The notes below the pieces were generated by a model that did not search any database, was not told the origin of the DNA, and saw nothing but the letters and a program-made list of their open reading frames with translations. The position numbers and the translations under genes are program-made. From Bemisia tabaci (taxonomy: Eukaryota > Arthropoda > Insecta > Hemiptera > Aleyrodidae): a DNA stretch of 64,000 bases. Shown piece by piece: positions 22,653-33,476 of the stretch (positions within the stretch are counted from its first letter, which is position 1; every line of letters starts with the position of its first letter). The DNA lies in the NCBI RefSeq assembly GCF_918797505.1, contig NC_092794.1:35020122-35084121 (forward strand), in the 5' to 3' direction.

Positions 22653-23280
22653 AGTTAATAAAAATATTTCTTGTCGTTTATGCTATTGTCGGTTACTTTC
22701 TTCATTTTACTATGTAAGTCTCTGATTTTTCACTTTATTTTGGAAAAGTTTGTGTGATTATGTGTGGGTGTTTCAAGGTAAAGTTATGGATTAGAATGAA
22801 TGGAATCCGCAAGGTATTACCAAAGATGTTAATGGACGAGATTGACATATTAATTGGCATATACTCAATATTAAGAGCAAATAAGGAGGAAAAACACGCT
22901 TGAAATTTTAAATTTCCTAATAAAACGTTTACAATGGAACAGCGTTTACAAATCAATAGATAATAACGTGTCCTAATTTTTTTCTAATTTCTGTTAGGAT
23001 AACAGTTAAGTTCCAAACATTTAATTTATCATTGAGTGTTGTCAAACAGAAAATTTAATAGTAGAAATCCGTATTATTGTTTTACCAATACGCTTTATTT
23101 TCATGAAGGTAATGTGAAGTATTGTCATTACTTGGAAATTTTGGAAATTAATTCCTTTCGCTCAATGCATATAATGTTTTTCTTCTCAAGACTTAATGTC
23201 AAATGAAAACAGTTTTAAAGGGCGGCAATTGTGAAGTAAAACATTTTTAGTTGCACGGAACTATTTAAAAATTTATATCC

Positions 23281-23348
23281 TCAGACAGGATTAGAACCAA
23301 GTACCCTCGCATCAGCAGCGAGAGACTTTTCCAACTAGGCTATGGCTA
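23281..23348 (-). tRNA. Degenerate tRNA-like sequence
   Basis: The minus strand carries a D-arm-like TAGCCTAGTTGGAAAAG, a 5-bp anticodon stem CTCGC/GCGAG with a seven-base loop, and a T-arm-like GGTTCTAATCC. Position 33 is G and the T stem is mismatched, so it is read as a pseudogene or tRNA-derived repeat. Confidence 0.4.
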
Positions 23349-23999
23349 CAGTGTGAGTGACGTGCTGAAACAGTTGCTCTTAAACACGAGTTTCCTGAGA
23401 CTTCTCCCCATGCGACTCTGTAATCTGACGCCAAACCCAATGGTACACATTCATTCTGAGCACATTTTCACTTCCTTTTTATCAAATATCTCCTAATGGC
23501 GCAAGGATGCGCACCCAAACTAAGGATTATCGTATTCTTGAGAGTATGACGAGTAACTGGATATAAATATCTCGGTGGATCCGAGTGGATCTCGAAAGAT
23601 ACAGCCCATAGAAGTTTGAATTTGGCACTATTTTGGAGGCTAACTTTAAAAAATTGCTGTAAGTTAAAAAAGTAGTTTTAAGGGAAAAAAATTGTTTCCA
23701 TACTTTTAGAAAGGTCAGCCATTGCCAAAAAAAATTAAAAGTAACTACATGACGCTTCTTAATAAACACAGGAGGCCATTGAATGTAAGCATTCAGAGGC
23801 GGCCTTCCATCGGCACCGCGCTATCCGGTGCGTTTCTGATGATAATCGCTGATAAGGTCAACCTTATGAAGTAAAACAAGACTGATTCTTGATCAGTAGA
23901 TCCTCAGGAACACGTACATACCAATTTTGGCCATTTTCATTGATGCCGATTTTCCGACTTTTTCGGCGCTAGATCGGCTGTTTTTTCCACTGTGCGGTC

Positions 24000-25132
24000 C
24001 CATTCGCCGAAAGTAACGTGAAAAATACGCTATCAAGGATCTCATTCTCAATAGTCATGAAAAAGTGTGTTAAAATCATATTAAAACTCGTTATTCGGCT
24101 AAAATATGCTCAGAAATAGAATCTACGACGAAAAATACAGCAGGTTGCGGAAATTTGCTCTATTCTAAGGGCGGGAAATCTCTGTAATCAGCGAAAATAA
24201 GACGCGTGATGCGCGATGGCCGACCTCTTCCATTGACTCGATCCACCGTGTGCCGTCCCATGTGAGAATTCTGCCAGACTCCGTCGATTCGGCTGATGCC
24301 CCATGATGTCCCAGGGATGTCCAGAATGTTCTGGAGATGTCCCCGATGATCAACTGGTAGAAGTGGGCCTGCCCCGCCGCGCGCCGATCGATCTATATGT
24401 CTCTGACGTTCCAGGAATGCTGAGGGATGTACACTGCCAACCATCCACTGGATGCCGATCAGTGTGAACCTGCAACTTTGGTGTGAACCTTTGAGGATGC
24501 GTGGACTCTGAGTGCGTCTATCCGTCAGGGATGTGTTTTCCAGGACGGCATTAGGAAACTCCCTCTGAGCAGGACTTCGGAAACGATGTAACAAAAGAAC
24601 TATTACTTAAATTACAAATAGCAGGATACATAACACACAAAAGAAAAAAAAGTACAAATAATAAAATGCATAACAACCAAAACACAGTACAACGCCAGTA
24701 AGGGTTCCCTTTCGCGGTAGTTCAAGTAAGTTGAAACTAGTTTATAATCCTACAAGGCTCATCCCCGTGTCCGTTTCGGCTCTGCCCACTAATACGGCGA
24801 TTTCGTCCAGCCACGGGGAAAAGTCCGTACATCTGTCCTTGAAAACCTGAGCTGACTCAGCCAAACGGACCCCACAGTCGGACTTACTCCACTTCTACTC
24901 TTACTCTAAATACAATTTAAAATACAATTTACAATCCAATTACATCCACTAATCAACGGGTGTTCTCTTTTTAGGAAAAAAAATAAAGACTAGCTCACAA
25001 AACCAGGTTCAAAATCCCCCGGGTCTGTTTCGGCTCTGCCCGCCAACGCGGCGATTTCGTCCAGACGCAGAAAAAATCTGCAATTCATGAGAACTTCACT
25101 TCACTCAGCAAATAAAAACCTCATAGTCGGGC
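24000..25132. other. Region 3' of the provirus env; probable decayed 3' end
   Basis: A ~252-bp direct duplication is centred on TTTCGGCTCTGCCC...GGCGATTTCGTCCAG (copies near 24772 and 25024). No LTR matching the region upstream of gag was found. A 144-codon minus-strand frame at 24160-24594 has no recognisable domain and is not called as a gene. Confidence 0.45.
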
Positions 25133-26902
25133 TTACTCCACGGCTCTGTTTACCAACAAGGCCTCTCCGGCCGTTACCTTTCTCACTTCTCGACGGCCTG
25201 ACGTCATACCTCGAAACTTCCATGACAGCACCATAAATGCTGCCACCAAGAAAATCATACCAGCCGATACTCCATGTAAATGATTATCACCCAGAGACGA
25301 ATGTCTCCGGCTTCGCGCCTCGGGCACTTGTTGTAAGACGGCCTCTAAACGCACGTCCCTCTCCGTCGCCTTCAAATTATTCACTACCTCGACCAACTCT
25401 GCTTTGCTCGCGTTGATTCTACTTACTTCGCTCTCAGTTAACAGCGATTGATTGCCCACAATGGGGACCGATGAGTTTGACCACTGGAAACCTAGCTCCG
25501 ACTTAATTCGCCTCCCTCCCCCCCCAAAAGTCTTAAATTTTCCGATGTCAACTCGCACTCTATCACTCCTGACATGAGACCAGCTGCTAAAATGAACTTA
25601 AAACCCCTTTCTGTTTTACAATTTATATTTACCTTGGTCATGTTTTTACCGAAAATAGCCAATCCCCATTTGCTTTTAAGAACAAACCCTCAAAGTTCAG
25701 GACAACCTCCTTCCCGCAATCTTTCGCTGGTAAAGATACGTAAAGAAAATATTCACAAGCTCTGGTCACCGCCAAAATCAATGGCAAATTCGCCGGACAA
25801 ACCGTGACTCTCTCCCCCTTTCGGCAAGATTTCAACCAATCACCTGATGATACGGCGAAAAACTTGAAATCCCGTGAAACTAACATCACCTCCCCCAGCC
25901 TTAACTTAACAAATTCATCCAAATCTGCTGAAAAAACTGGGATCGACTCAATTTTTACTACCAAAAAGTCCCCCTCGTCACCCTTTAGGGGCACATCAAT
26001 GACCACTTTCAACCCTCCCCCCTCTCTCATAACCGATATATCACACATCTCATAATAAGTTCTTAAAAATTCTTCATTTACCTACTGGAGCCATTAAAGC
26101 CAGTATTCCCCCCACACCGCCCCTAATCGTGGACAAAACCGCCATAAATTGCTCTGGGCTGACCAACTCTGGCGAAAACTCTCCTCTCAAAGCACATGAC
26201 AGACCAACTCTTAGCTTCCTTCTTTCCATGATCACCCCGGTAACCCAGGCGGAGAGCAATTGAAGTTCCTCCTCTACTTTTTGAATCTTCGAGTACTCCA
26301 TAAACCAATCGTCATGATTGGCCATAGTCTTTGCTAAAACTTCAGTCGATCTCGTCCCGTTTTCCAGAGTTGCCTAAATATTCCTTACCTCCACTCTGTT
26401 GTTCTCCACATCTGCTTCTATATGCACTCCGTTCTCCTGGAGAATATTTACCTCTTTATCTAGCGTCATACCGCTAGAATCATCCAGCAGGCCTGTTACC
26501 TTATAAATTGCAGCTCCAAAGCCATTAAACCAGGCACGCGTAACTTTTCTTAGAAACTAGGCCCAACAATGCATCCATTTCCCACTCATAACTCTCCAAT
26601 TCGGATTTCAACATTGACAACGTTGCATTTAACGTGTCCGACGCTCCCTTGGTACTGTTATAAATTCTTCTCAGCACTTTTTCCACATTCGCAAAATCTA
26701 CCTCTAAACACTCATCTTGTTCGTGCAATATTAATACATTAAAATTTACTTATACTTCAAAAACATCCGACGAATAGACTACTGGGCCCAGCTCCCTAAA
26801 AAGGACCCAATTGGACAACGGCGTAATCATGATATTTTCTGCCAGTCCCCCTCCAATCATACCGATCACGGCCATCGCCACCAACAGTGCTCCCAGCCTC
26901 AT
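25133..26902 (-). pseudogene. Errantivirus-type envelope (F-like) glycoprotein, broken
   Basis: The frame starts at ATG 26902 with a clear signal peptide (hydrophobic core LLVAMAVIGMIGG, then GLA). A helical region with an N-glycosylation site follows (YNSTKG). Next is the conserved segment FNGFGAAIYKVTGLLDD, which resembles the fusion-peptide region of insect errantivirus Env and baculovirus F proteins. The Cys-rich ectodomain is visible at 25638-26048 (CPANLPLILAVTRACEYFLY, AKDCGKE). A membrane anchor (SAGMIFLVAAFMVLSW) and short basic tail close the protein near 25133. In-frame stops (near 26750 and 26378) and several frameshifts interrupt it. This is an old endogenous copy, not an intact gene. 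Confidence 0.75.
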
Positions 26903-27149
26903 CTAGAAACAAACATTACTTTACCCCTTTCCCCCCCCCTCTCTCTCTCATTACTGTGATAGAAACCAATAACTGCTGGTATCGTACGATTAACAGAAAC
27001 TTTACAAACGAAGAGAAAAAAACAACGAACCCCTGACTTCTTAATGGAAGAAAAGAGGACCTAAAAGAAATCACCCTTTAGGTTCCAACCATCGCAGTAA
27101 TTCGGCCTCTCCTTACATAGGTAAATGCCAAGCAAATGCAATTAATGTA

Positions 27150-27335
27150 AAAAAAAAAAAAACAGAAAATTTTCAACATATATGAAATTCTTCTAAGGAA
27201 AACTTTATAGCGTACTAAAATAAAAAAATAAATTAAATAAATAAATAAATTTTAAAATATAATAATCAAAATAATCAGACTACAATAATTAACAACAATA
27301 ACAATAATATAATAATAACAAAAAATAATAAACAG
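27150..27335. repeat. AT-rich low-complexity tract between integrase and env
   Basis: A run of 13 A is followed by TAAA and AATA repeats over ~185 bp, with no coding potential. It separates the pol and env frames of the provirus. Confidence 0.7.
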
Positions 27336-27416
27336 AAGCGTCATACTCTCGGCATGACTTTACTCATATTTAGCGAAAGTAACGGCCAGTAGTCTTTCAA
27401 AAAGAACTCCTGTCAC

Positions 27417-28788
27417 TTACTCAATCTTCTTCCGATCCTCTTGCCTCTCAACGAATTTTCGCAGGAAGTCTACCTTGTACCGTATCAACTTTTCACCTAC
27501 TTGCACTACATACTGAGACTTGTTGATTTTCCTTACTACGTGTCCTCTCTTTGACCACTTAGGCCTAAGCTTCTCGCACACCCCAACCCTCCTAACCGCA
27601 TCGAAGATGAGCACTTCATCCCCAACTGCCAGGTTCAAATTCTGGTGGCGCCTATCAAAACCTTTTTTTTGAACAACCTGAGTTGCCTCCAAGTTTGCCA
27701 TCGCCAATGTCCTCGCCACTTCCAATCTCCTGATGTGATCCAAAACTTCGAGTGGGTCCTCCTCCAACTGAATCAGCCCAATATCTACAGACATGGTACT
27801 TTTTACCCCAAACAAAATTTCATAGGGTGACATCTGCGTTGACATTCCCGGAGTCGAGTTGTGAGCCAAGCACAACGGCGCTACCAACTGGCACCAATTC
27901 CGCGGATTTAGGCCTTCCGTATATCACCTAATCATCTCAACCAAAGTCCTGAAAGAGCGCTCTACTAACCTATTCCGCTGGTGATCGTTCGGAATGCTGA
28001 AATTGGTCTTGCTTTTCAGACGATCTGTCAATTCCGCCATTTAATTACTCTTAAAAGCTGAACCCTGGTCTGACCAAATTTCCACCGGAGACCCAAACCT
28101 ACAGATAAATTCAAAGATGGCGTCCGCCACTGTTCTCGCATCAATTGCCGGCACAGGAACTGCATAGGTACATATAACGAGGACAATAATATTTCAAAGA
28201 GACGATATGATAATTATTTTTGACACTTCTGTTATAAGGACCCGACGTATCTAAATTAATAACCTTCATAGGGTAACTCACTACTTTAATCGATTCCATT
28301 GCTCCGACTTTCAAACCGCTCCTTATTTTATTCATTTGACACTTTTCGCACGACCGTACATACTCCGAACAAAGATTTTGCAAATTTGGAAAATAATATT
28401 TTTCACTCAGTTTGGCCGCCATGCGCCTCTTGCCGCAGTGACCACCAAAAATAGCCGAATCATGATACTCCTCAAAGACTTCCACCCTCAATGACTCCGG
28501 CAAGACAACCAACCGGTACGCTCCTTCTGGTGAAAACGCGTTTTTAAATAAAACCTCACTAACCTGTTCAAATTGGCGAGACAACCTTTCAAATTTCTTA
28601 AGTTCCTGAGTACCCTCAATACCTTTAATGATTTCTTTGCAAAATTTGTCCGCTCGCTGCGCCTCAATGATACCAGAATTATCCAATACTGCGTTAACCG
28701 TTTCAACCTCAACCTCATCCTCAGGCACCTCCTTCAGAATACCCAGTTCTTCGTCATATTTAATATTTTTACTCCAAAAGTCACACAA
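27417..28788 (-). pseudogene. Ty3/Gypsy-type integrase with H2C2 finger and GPY/F-like C-terminus
   Basis: The zinc-binding domain is HDSAIFGGHCGKRRM...CSEYVRSCEKCQMNK. The core follows: D in VINLDTSGP (~28255), D in WSDQGSAFKS (~28060), and E in VERSFRTL (~27960). The C-terminal part contains LAHNSTPGMSTQMSPYEILF and KLRPKWSKRGHVVRKI, which resembles the GPY/F module. Stops and shifts between 27890 and 28140 break the core. In the provirus it would insert cDNA into the genome. It is shifted relative to the RNase H frame just upstream. Confidence 0.85.
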
Positions 28789-28792
28789 CTGA

Positions 28793-29407
28793 TTAGGTAT
28801 AACGTCTTCTGAGGAATCTTATCTCAATATTGAAGCCATTAATCGACACCGCCAACTTGTTGAGTCGTAGACTTGCATTTCTTACCTTTGAAAAAAATTT
28901 CAAAGCAATATTATCTGAGTTAACTACTACCGGCTTCAACCAAATGTAAGAATAGAAGGTGTGCAATGAATGTGACAAAGCGAGCAATTCCTGGTCCGAC
29001 GAACCCCAAAACCTCTGAGGAAAGGTCAGCAACTTAGATGTACACGCCACCGGTTTCAAGTAACCATCCTTACCTTTTTGTAGCAACACGCAGGCGATCC
29101 CAATTTTACCTCTGTCACTCACAACATGCATCCTCTTGTCTTCATCAAACGTCTGCAGCACCGGTTCAGTGATTAGAATCTCCTTAATTTTTTGAAAGGA
29201 GTCCTGGCATTCCCATGTCCATTTGAAGGAACTTCTCAATCCTTCCTTGACCGCATCAACCAACGGGCGTAACAACGTTGCCAAGTCCGGAATAAATGAC
29301 CGCATGAGTGACACTGCTCCGATGACACTCCTGCATTTCCTCACTGTGTTCGGAATCGGATCATTTTTCAATTGCCCGTCGCCAACTGTGAACCCAAACA
29401 TACACAT
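28793..29407 (-). pseudogene. Gypsy RNase H with RT thumb/connection
   Basis: The frame begins after an in-frame TAA at 29411-29413 that separates it from RT. It shows the RT connection (VRKCRSVIGAVSLMRSFIP, LLRPL) and an RNase H-like domain: SDRGKIGIACVLLQ, SSDQELLALSHSL, and NSDNIALKFF. The usual TDAS start is altered to VVSDRG. Function is probably lost. Confidence 0.82.
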
Positions 29408-29410
29408 TTC

Positions 29411-30145
29411 TTATACTGCAAAAATGCACTTCTCTGGGCTCAACACAAATCCTACTTCCTGTAGACGTTTCAAAATCAGCTCCATTGACTGTAAGAACTC
29501 CTCAAATGTGGTTCCAAATAGAATAACATCATCCAAATAAGGAATGGCCCTTCTGAACAAGTACTCACGAAGTACATCATTAATCCTCTTCTGAAACTCA
29601 CCTGGGTTAACTTTTACCCCTAAAGGCATTGAATTATATTCCCATAACTCGGAATGGGTGGCAAAAGCTATTATATTCTTACACGATTCGGCATCAGGAA
29701 TTTGCCAAAAAGCTTTCACTAAATCAATGCGTCCACACCACCTATAGTCCTTTACGGTATCAATAATATCCGCAATCCGTGGAAGTGGGTAATGCGTCAT
29801 AACCATCTTCTAATTTATCAAACTGTAATCATTGCAGAGTCTTAATTTTTCCTTATTTTCCGCGGTCACGATCGGCGAAAAATATTCCGAGGACGACGGC
29901 CTAATCACGCCCCAAGCGTGCATTCTTTTCGTTTCCTGTAATACGAACTCCCTGTGCGCCGGCGGCAACCTTCGAACCTTGACATGTACAGGCTCATGAT
30001 CCTTAAGAACACACTCCACTTCAGGCACCTTTGCAGCCCCAACAACAAAATTTTCCTGATCAGTCAAGAACAAACCTGAAAATCTTTTAATGACCCGTTT
30101 AACCTGATTTTTTCGCTCAGCTGACAACGCTGTCCCTAGTTCCAC
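29411..30145 (-). pseudogene. Gypsy/errantivirus reverse transcriptase palm and fingers
   Basis: The N-terminal linker carries EPVHVKVRRLPPAHREFV and WGVIRPSSSEYFSPIV. After one in-frame TAG (29807-29809) the palm follows: YPLPRI, DLVKAFWQIP, FATHSELWEYNSMPLG, and the catalytic YLDDVILFG. The next domain is FVLSPEKCIF. All catalytic residues are visible; the stop codons are the only breaks. It lies between the SGNH/protease region and RNase H, as expected of a Gypsy pol. Confidence 0.9.
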
Positions 30146-30554
30146 ACTTCCACAGCCACCTCCGTTTCGTCTGAGTCACACTCTTCGTCCTGCAATATCA
30201 GCTGACACTCCGCCTCCAGTTCCTCAAAAATGCATCACTCAGCATACTTCGGTTGGCTCTCCTCGGCCTTGTCCTGGTTTTCAAACGCATTCACCAAAGC
30301 GCACATTGAATTGAAATCTGATTCGACGTATGTCCCGCTTATTCCCGCTATTCCCGCTGTCTCGCTTTCTTCCAGACTCCTCCGCTATTTCTTCTCTCTC
30401 CATTGCATATCCTGTCGATCTCCTCATCGGATAAGAACTTCGATAATCCAAACTTATAAATTGTAGACTTAAATTTATTATATACTAAAACTTATAATTT
30501 GCTCAATAAAATACCGCCAGCCAAATGCTCAGCTACTTGTGCCAAAACTCTACC
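30146..30554 (-). other. Acidic spacer between the protease-like and RT regions, no domain seen
   Basis: Pol linker with several stops in each frame. No motif recognised. Confidence 0.4.
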
Positions 30555-30860
30555 AACATAGCCTTTTTCAGACTATTCCGACCCAGGCCGTTCCCAAGAT
30601 TTTTAACGGTGATCCATCCGCTTGGCTCAAATTACAAGTGCCTTCTTGTCTAATGAATCCCCTGTCCGCCAGGTTTCTTGAACAAACCACATGGGAAGCT
30701 CCACAATATCCGTGATATCCGTTATTTTGCCATTGACTTTAACTTTAATTACCAGGCACCCCTTCATAGGAGTGGAACCCTTACAGATAACGCCAACATC
30801 ATGAATCCGGTTACTAACAAAATTTACTAGACTCCTCCTTCCAGCGACGCTGAAATACAA
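30555..30860 (-). pseudogene. Protease-like remnant of the provirus
   Basis: The minus strand reads SLVNFVSNRIHDVGVICKG, then PMKGCLVIKVKVNGK and VELPMW, followed in another frame by ADGSPLKILGTAW. The strand pattern and the trailing ADGSPL motif fit the second half of a Gypsy retropepsin and its link to RT. A D-T/S-G active site is not visible. The first residues could instead be the end of the SGNH-like domain that overlaps here. Confidence 0.45.
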
Positions 30861-31450
30861 TTATCCTTAATATTCCAATCTCGCTCTTCGTTAAACGATA
30901 CCAACTCATGAAAAACCACATTTTTAAATGCCGCCACTCGTCCTTTCAAGATTCCATTAATGGCTGCAATCCGGGCGTTTGTTTCCCTCCCTAGCCTTTC
31001 TTGCGATGGGACACCAAGAATTATTACCAATTTCTTATTTTCCAACAATTTAGTTCACTAACATCCAACCTCGAGTACAACTTTTCAAAATCATGATGAA
31101 CATCCTGGGAGCCGCCTAAAAGCACCACTACTTTCCCTAATTTTCCATTCATTTCACATTTCTCCACCTCGTCCATTAACGCCGAGAAATCCAGTTTCTC
31201 ATGAACTATAAAATCGACCTTGAAAAATTCCTTGCCTAACGTCTCCTGCAAATCGCCCTTCAAACCTTTTCCAATGTTGTCAGATACAACCGAAACCACC
31301 ATTTTTCCAACTTCTGTCTTCTTCCCGTCCTTCTCTGCCACCAACTCAACAATCCCCACGGGTGACTGAGCCTCACTTCTGCTCAACGAATCTGCAGTAG
31401 TCTCTTCCTGGTTTACCCGTCCTACTGCCACCTTTGAGGAACCTAAAATG
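30827..31450 (-). pseudogene. SGNH-hydrolase-like domain between Gag and RT of the provirus
   Basis: Two frames (31024-31527 and 30827-31048) together show the layout of an SGNH/GDSL-type alpha/beta fold. Block I is VVSVVSDNIGKGLKGDL, where GDS would be expected. Block III is KVVVLLGGSQDV (GGND position). Then comes a strand, LVIILGVPSQERLGRETNAR, and N-rich helix AAINGILKG, then NVVFHEL and KDNCISASLEG near the D-x-x-H position. The catalytic Ser, Asn and His all appear replaced, so an esterase activity is not supported for this copy. Esterase domains are known in ORF1 of some CR1/L2 LINEs. I do not know one as a standard part of Ty3/Gypsy elements. The assignment is from pattern, not search. 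Confidence 0.55.
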
Positions 31451-31528
31451 CCATTAACCTCAATCATTCCGACAACGTTGTTTCTCCAGTTAATACTCTG
31501 CTGCGGGTTACCACTCCAATTATTCACT

Positions 31529-31681
31529 TGTCTGTTAGAATTACCAGAATTTCCTGCATTATTCCAGTATGCACCTTGTTGTCCATTAGCCTGTGTTTGT
31601 CGATTAGGGCACGTACTTCGGTAATGCTCTTCAATACTACATTCAAAACATACGGGAGGGCGCCTCGGCTTGAATTGGTAA
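31529..31681 (-). pseudogene. Provirus Gag CCHC zinc knuckle and Asn/Gln-rich linker
   Basis: One retroviral-type knuckle, CFECSIEEHYRSTC (C-x2-C-x4-H-x4-C), is preceded by a basic FKPRRPP and followed by an NNAGNSGNSNRQ linker. It is in frame with the coiled-coil part upstream after one TGA or TAA-type stop. Confidence 0.75.
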
Positions 31682-31981
31682 GGTTACGAGACTTGATACT
31701 GATTTTTCCCAGCGCCCCCTGCTCCAGGTTTATTTCTAGAGGACGCCTGCCTTCCACCTTTAAGTAAATCTCGTTGACCTTGCAGCAACACTTCCAACGT
31801 AGGAGACATCGAGTCTATTTTGCCATTCAGCAATAAACTAGACTCTTTCAGCTGTCTAGACAATTCTGTCTGCTTGTCTACCAACCTGGTCAGACCTTGA
31901 TCAAGAACTTTAACTTTGTCCTCTAAAACTTCAATCCTTCCCACTAACTTCTCACCAAAGTTCTGTTGTTGAATTAGTCCG
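31682..31981 (-). pseudogene. Provirus Gag coiled-coil segment
   Basis: Heptad-like run VEVLEDKV/VLDQGLTRLVDKQTELSRQL, typical of a Gag oligomerisation helix placed before the CCHC knuckle. A TAA near 32002-32004 separates it in frame from the preceding part. Confidence 0.6.
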
Positions 31982-32004
31982 ACCCTCGATTGGTTAGAAT
32001 TACC

Positions 32005-32444
32005 TTAGGAATTACCAACATTTCTGTATCCATTAATCTTCTGGTCATTTGCCTGAATCAATCCCGGCTCGCCATGTCCATGTCCGTTTGCCATAACGTT
32101 AAAGCTCATTCCTGTGGGATTTTTCAACCTTGCCGCCAATTCTCCTCGGTGTGCGTTTTCTAACAACTCCTCAAAAGACACTGCATTCGTGACTTTCACC
32201 TCCGCTCTCAATTCCGGTAACAATCCTTGATGATCGCAATCATAGTCCTCTCGTTCATATACGATTTTGCTGCTCTCCCCAACTTGATTTGCTCCTCACA
32301 AAATTGAACGTCCGATTCTGAAAATGTCTGTTTCCTCGTCATAAACTCCTCCAACGCTGTCTCATCCTTTGACCTGAATCTCTTTTTAAACTGCTCCATC
32401 AATTCTTCAATCGATGAGTCTTCAAATCTGTCCTCGTTGTCCAT
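32005..32444 (-). pseudogene. Provirus Gag capsid-like middle part
   Basis: Two overlapping frames with a shift near 32215. The sequence ELMEQFKKRFRSKDETALEEF, followed by ESDVQFCEEQIKLG, matches the capsid C-terminal pattern of Gypsy Gag. The part to the left has MLPELRAEV...FEELLENAHRGE, the end of the capsid. Confidence 0.7.
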
Positions 32445-32486
32445 GAAAAAATTCTGGGCATCGCCATCCAGTCTCCTGATAAACTT

Positions 32487-33476
32487 TCACTTCTTGTCTG
32501 CCTTGGAGTATGAAGGATCTCTTTTAAAGGCCTGTTCCAACTCGAAACAAAAGTTGTCAATTTGTTTTCTATCATCACCCCAAAACCTAGAGTTTCCCAA
32601 CATCTTTTTCTTTTCTGCCCAACTGCTTGGCACTGCCAAAGAGGCTCCTAGACCTCCATGTAAAGACATGTTCGCTTTACTCAGCTGTTTCCTTTGATTA
32701 ATGCCAAACCCCCACCCAAACGGGTCACCAGTCTCTCTTCTAGGTTTACTTCTCAAGCTGCAATTTTCCTGCAGTTCCGGTGTGAAGTCATAAAAATCCT
32801 GATTTTCCAACACTCTGCTAAAATCCAATGACCAAGTCCTGTCTCTGAACTTAGAAAATGGGTTTTTCAAACCAATTAACGGCGTTTTCTCGAGGTCCTC
32901 CGATCCTTGACCCCTAGCTTCACCGTTCACCCCCCCAAGAGTTTTATCTCCCACAAATTCCTCAAAATCCGTAGCCCTGGTTTGATCTAAATCTTCACGA
33001 ACCGTCTCTTTTTCTGTTAACGCTACTCGTTCCAACACTTTTTTATGTAATGCCTTTCTCGCCTCGCCGATCGATCTAAAAGTGTACACCAAATTATATC
33101 TCTCTTGAAAAACTCTTTCTAAAGAGCACCTATTCAAATAGTTCCAGTTTCTTATAAACCCAAATCTATTTTCATCCACTTCCAGATTTTGACCCACCTC
33201 CTTTTCACTAGAGAATTTTCTCCTACTTGACTCCCCTGTCTCACTTTCCGCACTCTCCTCATTTACACCTCGCTCTTCCACTTGGACGACTTTTGCTCCC
33301 GGGCTAATCTCAGCACCAAATTGGATCAAAACCCATGACAATATGTCTTGCTCCTCTAATTGATCAACCAACTGTCTGAGTTCAACCTTAGATGGTTCCC
33401 TTCCGTTTCGGAAAAACTGGGGAACTTCGGTTTTTGCCAAATCCCTCAATTCCCCCAGCTTAAGCGCTTTTTCCAA
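32487..33476 (-). CDS. Provirus Gag N-terminal part
   Basis: A 329-residue frame from ATG 33476 to a TGA at 32487-32489, after which Gag continues in the same frame (KFIRRLDGDAQNFF). The N-terminus has a SAP-like helical segment (LGELRDLAKTEVPQFF...LRQLVDQLEEQ). The middle is acidic and Ser/Glu-rich, and the end (WGDDRKQIDNFCFELEQAF) begins the capsid. A leader of unknown length precedes it. Confidence 0.7.
   Translation of the reverse strand: MEKALKLGELRDLAKTEVPQFFRNGREPSKVELRQLVDQLEEQDILSWVLIQFGAEISPGAKVVQVEERGVNEESAESETGESSRRKFSSEKEVGQNLEVDENRFGFIRNWNYLNRCSLERVFQERYNLVYTFRSIGEARKALHKKVLERVALTEKETVREDLDQTRATDFEEFVGDKTLGGVNGEARGQGSEDLEKTPLIGLKNPFSKFRDRTWSLDFSRVLENQDFYDFTPELQENCSLRSKPRRETGDPFGWGFGINQRKQLSKANMSLHGGLGASLAVPSSWAEKKKMLGNSRFWGDDRKQIDNFCFELEQAFKRDPSYSKADKK

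Larger units (their letters stand above)
21305..23994. mobile_element. Transib-like non-autonomous DNA transposon
   Basis: Termini are CACAGTGGGAAAACAG... and, inverted, CACAGTGGAAAAAACAG... The TIRs stay alike for ~38 bp through GCCGATCTAGCGCCGAAAAA. CGGTC flanks both ends (21300-21304 and 23995-23999), a perfect 5-bp GC-rich duplication. CACWRTG-type ends and 5-bp GC-rich duplications are hallmarks of Transib, the superfamily related to RAG1. CACAGTG is identical to the consensus RSS heptamer. No transposase is present in the 2.69 kb; a second repeat is nested at 21545-22652. Confidence 0.82.

Noticed and set aside
24160..24594. 144-codon minus-strand frame near the provirus 3' end
   Set aside because: No motif, overlaps another open frame, and lies where an LTR or untranslated end would be expected.
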